Shown here in pieces: positions 52,413 to 60,578 of a DNA stretch of 64,000 nt. A program made the translations under genes and the position numbers. Source of the DNA: Rhodococcoides kyotonense (lineage in GTDB: Bacteria > Actinomycetota > Actinomycetes > Mycobacteriales > Mycobacteriaceae); the NCBI RefSeq assembly GCF_900188125.1, contig NZ_FZOW01000020.1, forward strand, positions 22,309 to 86,308, given 5' to 3'. How positions within the stretch are numbered: position 1 is the first letter of the stretch; every line of letters begins with the position of its first letter. Under the pieces are notes generated by a model, which had not been told where the DNA came from, did no database searches, and was given only the letters and a program-made list of their open reading frames with translations.

Positions 52413-52786
52413 TACTTCGCCTTCTTCTTGCCGGCAATGGTGCGCTTCGGTCCCTTACGGGTGCGCGCATTGGTCTTGGTGCGCTGTCCACGGACGGGCA
52501 GACCACGACGGTGGCGAAGGCCCTGGTAGCAGCCGATTTCGATCTTGCGACGGATGTCGGCCTGAACCTCGCGGCGCAGGTCGCCCTCGACCTTGAGGGA
52601 CTCCTCGATGTACTCGCGGAGCTTCGTCAGATCTTCGTCGGACAGATCCTTGCTGCGCAGGTCCGGGCTGATGCCGGTTGCGTCGAGGATCTCCTTCGAG
52701 CGGGTACGGCCGATGCCGTAGATGTAGGTCAGTGCGATCTCCATGCGCTTTTCGCGCGGAAGATCCACACCTGCGAGACGTGCCAT
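52412..52786 (-). CDS. rpsM: Ribosomal protein S13
   Basis: A 124-residue head protein of the small subunit. I start at ATG 52786 (MARLAGVDLPREKRMEIAL), the invariant family start; the open frame extends further upstream into the leader. The C-terminal RGLPVRGQRTKTNARTRKG is complete. A 199-base gap separates it from rpmJ; that gap contains a CCCCGGC/GCCGGGG stem that could be a leader structure. Confidence 0.97.
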   Translation of the reverse strand: MARLAGVDLPREKRMEIALTYIYGIGRTRSKEILDATGISPDLRSKDLSDEDLTKLREYIEESLKVEGDLRREVQADIRRKIEIGCYQGLRHRRGLPVRGQRTKTNARTRKGPKRTIAGKKKAK

Positions 52787-52985
52787 TTGGCAATCCTTAT
52801 CTTGTTCCGGAGGTCTGCTCCCAGTCCGTCCCCTGTGCCTCTGTACTGCGAAAAACCGAGGTTTTCCAAAACTCAGTGGGGCCCCGGCCTCCGTGCCGGG
52901 GGTGTGCCGCAACGCGAGTGTCGCGGTTGGTGCTGAGAGGTCTTCTTCTAGCTATGTGCCAAGCAGAAACGCGAATGCTCGGTGG

Positions 52986-53099
52986 TTATCCCTGACGCTG
53001 CTTGTGACGCAGGTTGTCGCAGATGACCATGACTCGTCCGTTACGACGAATCACCTTGCACTTTTCGCAGATCTTCTTGACGCTCGGCTGAACCTTCAC
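52986..53099 (-). CDS. rpmJ: Ribosomal protein L36
   Basis: A 37-residue zinc-binding protein (C-x2-C-x12-C-x4-H in KICEKCKVIRRNGR... to NLRHKQRQG), the standard C-plus form. GTG 53099 gives the exact family length and has AGGAG upstream; the surrounding longer frame is not protein-like. Confidence 0.96.
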   Translation of the reverse strand: MKVQPSVKKICEKCKVIRRNGRVMVICDNLRHKQRQG

Positions 53100-53208
53100 G
53101 TCGCTGATCTCCTGTGTGTAGCCCGCGCGCACCGCACTGTCGCCTCTGGAGGCATCCGGTGAATCACGGGCATGGTTCTCTCCGACCGGACCTGGCCGGA
53201 GAAGCTTT

Positions 53209-53430
53209 TTACTTGTAGCGGTAAACGATGCGCCCACGCGTGAGGTCGTACGGAGAAAGCTCCACTACGACGCGATCCTCTGGGAGGATACGAATGTAGT
53301 GCTGGCGCATCTTTCCGCTGATGTGTGCGAGCACCTTGTGGCCGTTCTCCAGCTCAATGCGAAACATCGCATTGGGCAGGGGTTCGACGACCCGGCCCTC
53401 GACCTCGATGGCACCGTCTTTCTTAGCCAT
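53209..53430 (-). CDS. infA: Translation initiation factor IF-1
   Basis: A 73-residue OB-fold factor starting at ATG 53430 (MAKKDGAIEVEGRVVEPLPN) and ending LTRGRIVYRYK. It blocks the A site during initiation. It is the first gene of the infA-rpmJ-rpsM-rpsK-rpsD-rpoA-rplQ unit, with a promoter candidate at 53593-53621. Confidence 0.98.
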   Translation of the reverse strand: MAKKDGAIEVEGRVVEPLPNAMFRIELENGHKVLAHISGKMRQHYIRILPEDRVVVELSPYDLTRGRIVYRYK

Positions 53431-53592
53431 ATCCTCCGCGTCCCTGGCTCTACGCCTGGTTGATTGCATCTGTTTCCGTTACCGTGATGCTCACTGCCCG
53501 CCGACGTGAAAGCCGACGAAGCCAACCGGTCGCACGAGCGCCGGCTCACGCAGGCATGCGGACAACCGGTACGCAGAGCGCACCGTCGACCT

Positions 53593-53621
53593 ATGTTACC
53601 GGCAAAGTCCCACCAGGCCAA
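53593..53621 (-). promoter_or_regulatory. infA-operon promoter candidate
   Basis: Minus-strand TTGGCC (53616-53621), 17 bp and TAACAT (53593-53598) fit a vegetative promoter. Transcription would start near 53586, giving a leader of about 155 bases before infA. Confidence 0.45.
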
Positions 53622-53654
53622 ATGACGTTCGATCGCTGATGGCAAGCTACGTGC

Positions 53655-54092
53655 ATGCGTGCGCTCATCCAACGAGTATCTTCGGCATCGGTCCAGGTAG
53701 ACGACGCTGTGGTCGGCTCACTCGCTCTGTCCGACGGACAACAGGGCCTCGTGGTACTCGTCGGTGCAACACACACCGACACTGCGGAACAGAGCGATGC
53801 TGTCGCCGACAAGGTGTGGAAAATGCGAATTCTCGACGGCGAGAAATCCGCCTCCGACGTCGGCGCTCCTCTACTGGTCATCAGCCAGTTCACGCTGTAT
53901 GCGAACACCGCCAAAGGTCGACGTCCGTCGTGGAATCAGGCCGCGCCGGGTGCTGCGGCGGAACCGCTCGTCGCGCGAGTAGTCGATCGTTTACGTGCCC
54001 ACGGTGCCACCGTCGAGACCGGTCGATTCGGCGCGCACATGAAGGTGGCCCTGGTCAACGACGGACCGGTCACCGTGTCGATCGAAGTGTGA
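53655..54092 (+). CDS. dtd: D-aminoacyl-tRNA deacylase
   Basis: A 145-residue dimeric enzyme that removes D-amino acids (and glycine) mischarged on tRNA. Diagnostic motifs are MRALIQRVSSASVQVD, SQFTLYANTAKGRRPSW and the C-terminal GRFGAHMKVALVNDGPVT. It is a single plus-strand gene between the infA and map units, divergent from infA. A tandem repeat array follows its stop. Confidence 0.95.
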   Translation: MRALIQRVSSASVQVDDAVVGSLALSDGQQGLVVLVGATHTDTAEQSDAVADKVWKMRILDGEKSASDVGAPLLVISQFTLYANTAKGRRPSWNQAAPGAAAEPLVARVVDRLRAHGATVETGRFGAHMKVALVNDGPVTVSIEV

Positions 54093-54109
54093 TTACGTCA
54101 CCGGTCCCC

Positions 54110-54242
54110 CCGCGAGCGAGGGTGACATTCGGTCACTCAGAGTGAGCCAGGGCGTCATTCGCTCACCCGAGCTCGGCCGCGCCCCGCGAGCGAGGGTGAC
54201 ATTCGGTCACTCAGAGTGAGCGAGGGCGCCATTCGCTCACCC
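54110..54242. repeat. Tandem repeat between dtd and map
   Basis: A 59-base unit occurs at 54110-54168 and 54184-54242 with two mismatches and a 74-base period. Each unit has two related half-units sharing a CATTCG core and GAGNGAG/CTCAC flanks, so about four copies of a motif near 28 bases are present. Internal dyads (GTGAGCGA/TCGCTCAC, GTGAC/GTCAC) allow stem-loops. It separates convergent dtd and map. Confidence 0.85.
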
Positions 54243-54251
54243 CTAGGCCTG

Positions 54252-55049
54252 CTACTCCGGACGCAGCGTCAGGATCCGCGGCCCGTCCTCGGTGACCGCG
54301 ACGGTGTGTTCCCAGTGGGCGGCACGCGAACCGTCGGTGGTGACCACCGTCCAGTCGTCGGCCAGGATTTCGGTCTCGTAAGTACCGAGTGTGAGCATGG
54401 GTTCGATTGCAAGCGTCGATCCGACGACCAGTTCGGGTCCCTTGCCCGGTGCACCCTCGTTCGCGAGGAACGGCTCCATGTGCATTTCGCGGCCGATGCC
54501 GTGCCCGCCGTAACCGTCGACGATGCCGTACTTGCGGCCGTGCGCCTTCTCGGCGGCATGGGTACCGTTCTCGATTGCATGCGACACATCCGTCAGACGA
54601 TTGCCTGCGATCATCGCCGCGATACCTGCCTCCATCGACAACCGCGTCGCCTCACTGAGCAACTCGTCGGCTTCGATGATGGTGCCGACACCGAACGTCC
54701 AAGCCGAATCGCCGTGCCAGCCTTCGAGAATCGCTCCACAGTCGATCGAGACGAGATCGCCTTCGACGAGAATGTCCTCGGCCGTTGGAATGCCGTGCAC
54801 GACACGATCGTTGACCGACGAACAGATGCTGCCGGTGAAACCGTGGTATCCGAGGAACGACGGCACGGCACCCGCGTCGCGGATCACGGCTTCGGCCACC
54901 CGATCGAGCTCGAGCGTCGAGACTCCAGGCTTCGCCGCATCACGCACAGCAACCAATGCAGCGCCGACGACAGCACCGGCCGCAGCCATGGCGTCGAGCT
55001 CTCCCGGGCTGCGGAACGGTACTACCTTGCGCTTACGACCGAACGCCAT
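54252..55049 (-). CDS. map: Methionine aminopeptidase
   Basis: A 265-residue type I enzyme removing N-terminal methionine. Metal ligands fall in VSIDCGAILEGWHGDSAWTF (two Asp), GHGIGREMHMEP (His), AIEPMLTLG (Glu) and HWEHTVAVTEDG (Glu). The N-terminus starts FGRKRKVVPFRSPGELDAM without the SH3-binding extension of some actinobacterial paralogues. It overlaps the adk stop by one base. Confidence 0.96.
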   Translation of the reverse strand: MAFGRKRKVVPFRSPGELDAMAAAGAVVGAALVAVRDAAKPGVSTLELDRVAEAVIRDAGAVPSFLGYHGFTGSICSSVNDRVVHGIPTAEDILVEGDLVSIDCGAILEGWHGDSAWTFGVGTIIEADELLSEATRLSMEAGIAAMIAGNRLTDVSHAIENGTHAAEKAHGRKYGIVDGYGGHGIGREMHMEPFLANEGAPGKGPELVVGSTLAIEPMLTLGTYETEILADDWTVVTTDGSRAAHWEHTVAVTEDGPRILTLRPE

Positions 55050-55603
55050 TATTTGTCGAGACCCTCGATAGCTTTCAGAGCGCGTGAACTGACTTCGTCG
55101 ACCTCACCGATGGCGTCGACCGTGACGATCGCGTCTGCGTAGTAGTTCAACAGCGGAGCGGTCTCGTCGCGGTAGACGTTGAGACGGTTGCGGATGACGT
55201 CCTCCTTGTCGTCTGCACGACCGCGCGACAGCATCCGTTCGACGACGACATCCTCGTCCACGACGAAGGACAGCACACCGTCGAGCTTGGCGCCCAGATC
55301 TGCCAGGATGCCGACGAGCGACTCCGCCTGGTTGACCGAACGCGGAAAACCGTCGAGCAGGAATCCGTTGACGGCGTCCGGCTCGGAGAGCCGGCTGCGA
55401 ACCATGTCCACCGTCAGCTCGCTCGGAACGAGGTCTCCCGCATCGAGGTACTTCTTCGCCTCGACGCCGAGCGGGGTCTTCTCACTGATGTTCGCACGGA
55501 ACAGATCACCGGTGGAGATGTGGGGAACGCCCAACTTCTCCGACAGGATCGTTGCCTGGGTGCCCTTGCCGGCACCGGGAGGACCAAGAAGAACGAGTCT
55601 CAC
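55049..55603 (-). CDS. adk: Adenylate kinase
   Basis: A 184-residue nucleoside monophosphate kinase. P-loop GPPGAGKGTQ is at 7-16, the NMP-binding region ISTGDLFRANI is present, and DGFPRSVNQAE marks the AMP site. The LID is short, without a zinc motif, which gives the compact actinobacterial length. It overlaps secY by four bases and map by one, forming secY-adk-map. Confidence 0.97.
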   Translation of the reverse strand: MRLVLLGPPGAGKGTQATILSEKLGVPHISTGDLFRANISEKTPLGVEAKKYLDAGDLVPSELTVDMVRSRLSEPDAVNGFLLDGFPRSVNQAESLVGILADLGAKLDGVLSFVVDEDVVVERMLSRGRADDKEDVIRNRLNVYRDETAPLLNYYADAIVTVDAIGEVDEVSSRALKAIEGLDK

Positions 55604-56922
55604 TTGAGGAACCCTTCGTAGTTACGCTGCATCAGCTGACTTTCGATCTGCTTCACGGTATCGAGGCCGACGCTCACCATGATGAGCACAGCCGTGCCGC
55701 CGAACGGCAGGTTCTGCGCGCCGCCCGAACTTCCGATGTCGAGGAACAGGTTGGGCAGCACGGCGATGGTGCCCAGATAGATCGCGCCCGGCAATGTGAT
55801 GCGGCTGAGCACGTAGTTCAAGTAGTCGGCGGTCGGCCGTCCCGGACGGATGCCGGGGATGAACCCACCGAACTTCTTCATCTCGTCTGCGCGCTCCTCC
55901 GGATTGAAGGTGATGGCGACGTAGAAGTAGGTGAAGAAGACGATGAGACCGAAGTAGATGGCGATGTACACCGGGTTCGCCGGGTTCACCAGGTACTCGT
56001 TGATGATTCGCTGCCACCAACTCGGATCCGTCGCGGTACTGGCGGACGTGAGCTGGGCGATCAAGTTGGGGAGGTACAGAAGTGACGACGCGAAGATCAC
56101 CGGGATGACACCTGCCTGGTTGACCTTCAACGGCAGATACGTCGACGACCCGCCGTACATCTTGCGGCCGACCATGCGCTTGGCGTACTGCACCGGGATG
56201 CGGCGTTGTCCCTGCTCGACGAACACGACGCCGGCGATGATCAGGAAGGCTGCCACGCAGACGAGGCCGAAGACCAGTCCACCGCGGCTGTCCAGGATGG
56301 ACTTGCCCTCGGACGGGATGCGCGACGCGATGCCGGCGAAGATCAGCAGCGACATACCGTTGCCGACGCCGCGTTCGGTGATGACCTCGCCGAACCACAT
56401 GACGACGGCTGCACCTGCGGTCATGACGAGCACGATGATGATCAGACCGAAGATGCTCTGATCGGCGATGATGTCCTGTTGGCAGCCCTGCAGCAGCTGT
56501 CCGCGCGACGCCAGTGCGACGAGACCCGTCGCCTGCAGGATCGCGAGTGCGATCGACAGGTAGCGGGTGTACTGGGTCATCTTCGCCTGGCCCGCTTGGC
56601 CCTCCTTGCGGAGTTCCTCGAACTTGGGGATGACGACCGTCAGCAACTGGACGATGATGCTGGCCGTGATGTACGGCATGATGCCGATCGCGAACACCGA
56701 CAATTGCAGAAGCGCGCCACCGGAGAACAGGTTGATCAGCGAGTAGATACCCGCCTGGTCACCACCGGAGACCTGATCGATACATGCTCGGACGTTGGCG
56801 TAGTCGACGCCCGGAGACGGCAGCGTAGCGCCGAAGCGATACAGAGCCACCAATCCGAGGGTGAAGAGGATCTTCCGTCTCAGGTCAGGAGTCCTGAGGG
56901 CCGACACGAAGGCGGAAAGCAA
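55600..56922 (-). CDS. secY: Protein translocase subunit SecY
   Basis: A 440-residue channel with ten membrane helices. I start at TTG 56922 (LSAFVSALRTPDLRRKILFTL after the start) with AGGAGG upstream; the open frame continues upstream with non-family sequence. Recognisable stretches are GALLQLSVFAIGIMPYITASI and RMVGRKMYGGSSTYLPLKVNQAGVIPVIFA, with the cytoplasmic loop and plug region intact. It is the first gene of secY-adk-map, driven by the promoter at 57043-57071. Confidence 0.96.
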   Translation of the reverse strand: MLSAFVSALRTPDLRRKILFTLGLVALYRFGATLPSPGVDYANVRACIDQVSGGDQAGIYSLINLFSGGALLQLSVFAIGIMPYITASIIVQLLTVVIPKFEELRKEGQAGQAKMTQYTRYLSIALAILQATGLVALASRGQLLQGCQQDIIADQSIFGLIIIVLVMTAGAAVVMWFGEVITERGVGNGMSLLIFAGIASRIPSEGKSILDSRGGLVFGLVCVAAFLIIAGVVFVEQGQRRIPVQYAKRMVGRKMYGGSSTYLPLKVNQAGVIPVIFASSLLYLPNLIAQLTSASTATDPSWWQRIINEYLVNPANPVYIAIYFGLIVFFTYFYVAITFNPEERADEMKKFGGFIPGIRPGRPTADYLNYVLSRITLPGAIYLGTIAVLPNLFLDIGSSGGAQNLPFGGTAVLIMVSVGLDTVKQIESQLMQRNYEGFLK

Positions 56923-57042
56923 AGATCCTCCTGGCACAAGGCGCGTTGGCGTCGAGATCCGTCGGACCGGATTCGGTCCGGCCGAGCTTCGACCATGGAC
57001 AGCGGACAACATGAATCGTCCGCATGAAAGCAATGAAAGTGA

Positions 57043-57071
57043 ACTCTAGAACTCTAACAGTGCGGCGCCAA
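57043..57071 (-). promoter_or_regulatory. secY-adk-map promoter
   Basis: Minus-strand TTGGCG (57066-57071), 17 bp and TAGAGT (57043-57048). The -35 abuts the palindrome at 57072-57090. Confidence 0.5.
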
Positions 57072-57090
57072 CCGACTGACGGTCAGTCGG
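57072..57090. promoter_or_regulatory. 19-bp palindrome next to the secY -35
   Basis: CCGACTGAC and GTCAGTCGG are exact reverse complements around one G. The GAC-N-GTC core is seen in many TetR-family operators. It is placed directly upstream of the -35 hexamer. Confidence 0.5.
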
Positions 57091-57220
57091 CGCGCTACCC
57101 GGTCGGGCACCTTCGAGGCTGCCCTGGAAGCGTCGTTTCACCGACCCGGTAAGTCGCAGATGGCCGCAGCGCGAGGCCCCGAGAGGCAGTGCACTGCGGC
57201 CATCTGTCGGTGTGCTCACT

Positions 57221-57247
57221 CGGCTCCCACTCGTCGAGTGGGAGCCG
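57221..57247 (-). terminator. Terminator after rplO
   Basis: A perfect GC-rich stem of 11-12 bases (CGGCTCCCACT and its complement) with a short loop begins eight bases past the rplO stop and closes the rpsH-rplO unit. Confidence 0.75.
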
Positions 57248-57254
57248 AAGCAGG

Positions 57255-57698
57255 CTAGACCTCGGTTGCAGAACCGCCGGCAGCGGCGATCTTTTCCTTG
57301 GCGGAGCCGGTGAACTTGTTGGCGGAGATCTCGACCTTGACCGAGATCTTGCCGTCGCCGAGCACCTTGACGGGCTCGTTCTTGCGCACTGCGCCCTTGG
57401 CGATCAGGTCAGCGATGCTGATCTGGCCACCCTCGGGGAACAGCCGCTCGATGTCGCGCAGGTTCACGACCTGGAACACGACGCGGTTCGGGTTGGTGAA
57501 GCCTCGCAGCTTCGGCAGACGCATCTGCAGGGGCATCTGGCCGCCCTCGAAACGCGCCGGCACGTTCTTGCGTGCGCCGGTTCCCTTGGTACCGCGACCG
57601 GCGGTCTTGCCGCGCTTGCCGCCTTCACCACGGCCGACGCGAATCTTGGCCGACTTGGATCCGGGGGCGGGACGCAGGTGGTGCAGTTTGATGGTCAT
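57255..57698 (-). CDS. rplO: Ribosomal protein L15
   Basis: A 147-residue large-subunit protein with the characteristic Gly/Lys-rich N-terminus (LRPAPGSKSAKIRVGRGEGGKRGKTAGRGTKG) and globular C-terminal half. It lies two bases downstream of rpmD and ends the rpsH-rplF-rplR-rpsE-rpmD-rplO unit. Confidence 0.97.
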   Translation of the reverse strand: MTIKLHHLRPAPGSKSAKIRVGRGEGGKRGKTAGRGTKGTGARKNVPARFEGGQMPLQMRLPKLRGFTNPNRVVFQVVNLRDIERLFPEGGQISIADLIAKGAVRKNEPVKVLGDGKISVKVEISANKFTGSAKEKIAAAGGSATEV

Positions 57699-57700
57699 GG

Positions 57701-57880
57701 TTAGACCTCCTCAACAGTTACGAGGTGGCGCACAACGTTGACCAGTCCGCGAGTCTGCGGGGTGTCCTCACGGACGACCGACTGACGAATGCCCTTGAGA
57801 CCGAGGGTCCGCAGGCTGTCCCGCTGGTTCGACTTCTGGCCGATGGTGCTCTTGATCTGAGTGACCTTCAGCTGTGCCAT
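57701..57880 (-). CDS. rpmD: Ribosomal protein L30
   Basis: A 59-residue protein read directly from the sequence: it begins MAQLKVTQIKSTIGQK, contains LRTLGLKGIRQSVVREDTP and ends HLVTVEEV. The size and motif match L30. The ATG at 57880 overlaps the rpsE stop by one base (TAATG), and the stop is followed two bases later by the rplO start. Confidence 0.96.
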   Translation of the reverse strand: MAQLKVTQIKSTIGQKSNQRDSLRTLGLKGIRQSVVREDTPQTRGLVNVVRHLVTVEEV

Positions 57881-58542
57881 TACTTCACCGCTCCTGCCTG
57901 TGCACGCGCACGGAGCATGCCTGCGGGAGCAACCTCTTCGAGGGTCAGGCCACGGCGAGCCGCGACTTCCTCGGGACGCTGCAGTTCCTTCAGAGCCTGC
58001 ACGGTGGCATGGACGACGTTGATGGCGTTGTCGCTACCGAGCGACTTCGACAGCACGTCGTGGATTCCGGCGCACTCCAGCACGGCGCGAACAGCACCAC
58101 CGGCGATGACACCGGTACCGGCGCTGGCCGGACGGAGCATGACGATGCCTGCTGCAGCTTCACCCTGAACGGGGTGCGTGATGGTGCCGCCGATCATGGG
58201 AACGCGGAAGAAGCCCTTGCGTGCTTCCTCGACGCCCTTCTGGATCGCCGCGGGAACTTCCTTGGCCTTGCCGTAGCCGACGCCGACCAAGCCGTTGCCG
58301 TCTCCGACGATGACGAGAGCGGTGAAGCTGAAGCGACGACCACCCTTGACGACCTTGGAGACGCGGTTGATCGCGACTACGCGCTCGATGAAGTTCGACT
58401 TCTCGGCAGCGTTTCCGCCACGCGAGTTGTCACGACGGTCGCGTCCACCACGGTTGTCACCGCGATTGTCGCCGCCGCTGTTCGGTCCACTGTTCTGTCC
58501 GGCGGGGCCGTTTCCGCCGTCACGCCGTTGACGTCCCGGCAT
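57880..58542 (-). CDS. rpsE: Ribosomal protein S5
   Basis: A 220-residue small-subunit protein starting at ATG 58542 ([15 protein letters not shown]). The first 55 residues are a Gly/Asn/Arg/Asp-rich disordered extension. The core begins [32 protein letters not shown]-like sequence, with the family glycine loop. The start-site extension is typical of actinobacterial S5. Confidence 0.97.
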   Translation of the reverse strand: [220 protein letters not shown]

Positions 58543-58573
58543 CAGGCTGTCCTTCCGTTGTCGATAGTCATCA

Positions 58574-58987
58574 TCAGAATGCCAACCCGCCTTCGCGGGC
58601 AGCATCTGCCAGAGCGGCGATGCGGCCGCTGTAGGTGTTGCCGCCACGGTCGAAGACGACCGTGTCGATTCCGGCTGCCTTCGCGCGACCGGCGATCAGC
58701 TCGCCGACCTTCGCGCTCTGCGCCTTCTTGTCGCCGTCCAGCGCACGCACGTCTGCTTCGATGGTCGACGCGCTGGCCAGCGTGTGGCCCGCGAGGTCGT
58801 CCACGATCTGGACGTGGATGTGGCGCGAGGAACGGTTGACGACCAACCGGGGACGCTCGGGCGTTCCGGAGATCTTCTTGCGAAGGCGGAAGTGGCGGCG
58901 CGCCTTCGACAGGCGACGCTTCGTCGAGACGTCGGTTCCGCGAGGCGTGCGGTCGACCTTCGCCTTGTCTGTTGTCTGCTGGCTCAT
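58574..58987 (-). CDS. rplR: Ribosomal protein L18
   Basis: A 137-residue 5S rRNA-binding protein starting at ATG 58987 (MSQQTTDKAKVDRTPRG). The core is RHFRLRKKISGTPERPRLVVNRSSRHIHVQIVDD, ending in VVFDRGGNTYSGRIAALADAAREGGLAF. The start lies one base after the rplF stop region, so the genes are essentially contiguous. Confidence 0.97.
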   Translation of the reverse strand: MSQQTTDKAKVDRTPRGTDVSTKRRLSKARRHFRLRKKISGTPERPRLVVNRSSRHIHVQIVDDLAGHTLASASTIEADVRALDGDKKAQSAKVGELIAGRAKAAGIDTVVFDRGGNTYSGRIAALADAAREGGLAF

Positions 58988-58988
58988 A

Positions 58989-59528
58989 TCACTTACCCGT
59001 CTTTCCGACCTTGCGGCGGATGACTTCACCCTCGTAGCGGATGCCCTTGCCCTTGTACGGGTCCGGACGCCGCAGACGACGGATATTGGCAGCGATCTGG
59101 CCGACTGCCTGCTTGTCGATGCCGCTGATGGTGAATCGCGTGGGCGACTCCACCGTGAACGTGATGCCTTCCGGTGCTTCGATCAGCACGGGATGGCTGT
59201 ACCCGAGTGCGAACTCGAGGTCCCTGCCCTTGAGGACGACGCGGTAACCGACGCCGTGGATCTCCATCTTGGTGGTGTAACCGTTGGTGACACCGGTGAT
59301 GAGGTTCGCAACGAGGGTGCGCGAGAGGCCATGCAGCGAGCGGCTACGACGCTCGTCGTCCGGACGGGTGACGGCGATGCTGCCGTCCTCGGCGCGGGCG
59401 ATCTGGATGGGCTCGGCGATCGTCAGGTTGAGAGCACCCTTGGGGCCCTTGACCGCGACGTTCTGGCCGTCGATCGTGATGTCGACGCCCGCGGGAACCG
59501 CGACCGGCAATTTTCCAATACGTGACAT
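58989..59528 (-). CDS. rplF: Ribosomal protein L6
   Basis: A 179-residue protein of usual length, beginning MSRIGKLPVAVPAGVDITIDG and carrying the C-terminal rRNA-binding signature PDPYKGKGIRYEGEVIRRKVGKTGK. It lies 14 bases after rpsH. Confidence 0.98.
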   Translation of the reverse strand: MSRIGKLPVAVPAGVDITIDGQNVAVKGPKGALNLTIAEPIQIARAEDGSIAVTRPDDERRSRSLHGLSRTLVANLITGVTNGYTTKMEIHGVGYRVVLKGRDLEFALGYSHPVLIEAPEGITFTVESPTRFTISGIDKQAVGQIAANIRRLRRPDPYKGKGIRYEGEVIRRKVGKTGK

Positions 59529-59542
59529 GGTGGTGGCCTCCC

Positions 59543-59941
59543 CTACCAGACGTAGGCGAGGACTTCTCCGCCCACACCCTGCTTGGCCGCCTGACGCTCT
59601 GTGAGCAGACCGGTGGACGTGGAGATGATCGCCACGCCCAGGCCGCCGAGAACCTTGGGCAGATTGGTGGATTTCGCGTACACACGAAGACCGGGCTTCG
59701 AGATGCGACGCACGCCGGCGAGGCTGCGCTCACGGCTGGGTCCGTACTTGAGGTCGACGACGAGGGTCTTGCCCACCTCGGCATCCTCGGTACGGTAATC
59801 GGCGATGTAGCCCTCGCGCTTCAGGATCTCGGCGATGTTCGCCTTCAGCTTCGAGTGAGGAAGCTTCACCTGGTCGTGGTACGCCGAGTTGGCGTTGCGC
59901 AGACGGGTCAAGAAGTCTGCGATTGGATCGGTCATCGTCAT
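59543..59941 (-). CDS. rpsH: Ribosomal protein S8
   Basis: A 132-residue primary 16S rRNA-binding protein. I start at ATG 59941 (MTMTDPIADFLTRLRNANSAYHD), the exact family length. The C-terminal ISTSTGLLTERQAAKQGVGGEVLAYVW is complete. It leads the rpsH-rplO unit with its own promoter and a leader of about 270 bases. S8 is the repressor of the spc operon in E. coli, so leader control is conceivable. Confidence 0.97.
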   Translation of the reverse strand: MTMTDPIADFLTRLRNANSAYHDQVKLPHSKLKANIAEILKREGYIADYRTEDAEVGKTLVVDLKYGPSRERSLAGVRRISKPGLRVYAKSTNLPKVLGGLGVAIISTSTGLLTERQAAKQGVGGEVLAYVW

Positions 59942-60215
59942 GGTGTGACCTGTGCACCTTTCTCGCAGCGGTTCCCATGCAGCACGTGCGGGCTGGTGCC
60001 CCTGGGTCCGAAGACCTGGAGGGCCTGGCTCGTCACATCGTGGGCCTACAGCGAAGTGAACATGTCCTGACCGACTGTTGCCGGTCAGGGGTTGCGCTCC
60101 AAGCAATGCATCGCTGCACTGCCAGGTGTTACGAGCTCCCGCGTGGAAGACTCGAGGTTGCGTCAATATTGCAAGGGCTCGTGTGCAGGCACGACGAAGC
60201 CCGGGCAACCGCCCA

Positions 60216-60244
60216 AGTGTAGGCAATCGACCTGCGATCTCCAA
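60216..60244 (-). promoter_or_regulatory. rpsH promoter
   Basis: Minus-strand TTGGAG (60239-60244), 17 bp and TACACT (60216-60221). The upstream GCGATTTGGA is shared with the rplN promoter. Confidence 0.6.
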
Positions 60245-60320
60245 ATCGCGGTTCGACATCGCCCGTGTGCGCATGGTAGGAACCTGCACCGACTACCCAC
60301 GCACGGACGCACAACGCAAA

Positions 60321-60356
60321 GACGGGCGTGGGTTCCTTTCGGAACCCACGCCCGTC
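60321..60356 (-). terminator. Terminator after rpsN
   Basis: A perfect 16-base stem with a four-base loop, 33 bases past the rpsN stop and followed on the minus strand by TTT. Confidence 0.8.
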
Positions 60357-60388
60357 AGCGTGGTGCGATGAGGCCCGAAGGCCTCAGA

Positions 60389-60574
60389 TCACCAGGAGCT
60401 CTTGTGAACGCCGGGGAGCTCACCGCGGTGCGCCATCTCGCGAACGCAGATACGGCACAGGCCGAACTTGCGGAACACCGAGTGGGGACGGCCGCAGCGG
60501 TTGCAGCGCGTGTAGCCACGCACAGCGAACTTCGGCTTCTTGTTGGCCTTGTTGACCAATGCCTTCTTAGCCAT
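60389..60574 (-). CDS. rpsN: Ribosomal protein S14 (zinc-binding, type Z)
   Basis: A 61-residue protein with paired C-x2-C motifs (CNRCGRPHS and CRICVRE), the short zinc-binding S14 form. It follows rplE by four bases and is followed by a strong terminator, so it closes the rplN-rplX-rplE-rpsN unit. Confidence 0.97.
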   Translation of the reverse strand: MAKKALVNKANKKPKFAVRGYTRCNRCGRPHSVFRKFGLCRICVREMAHRGELPGVHKSSW

Positions 60575-60578
60575 GGAC

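Larger units (their letters stand above)
56923..57254. other. secY upstream region between rplO and secY
   Basis: About 330 non-coding bases. From the rplO side it holds a terminator (57221-57247), a 13-base inverted repeat (CAGATGGCCGCAG at 57157-57169, complement at 57194-57206), a 19-base palindrome (57072-57090) and a promoter (57043-57071), then a leader of about 114 bases. Confidence 0.6.
59942..60388. other. rpsN-rpsH intergenic region with rpsH promoter and long leader
   Basis: About 450 bases that split the usual rpsN-rpsH junction. It contains the rpsN terminator (60321-60356), the rpsH promoter (60216-60244) and a leader of about 270 bases with a perfect eight-base stem (CCTGACCG at 60066-60073, complement at 60082-60089). 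No gene is seen. Confidence 0.6.

Noticed and set aside
54110..54242. CRISPR array
   Set aside because: Only two long copies with a related internal half-unit, no variable spacers and no cas genes.
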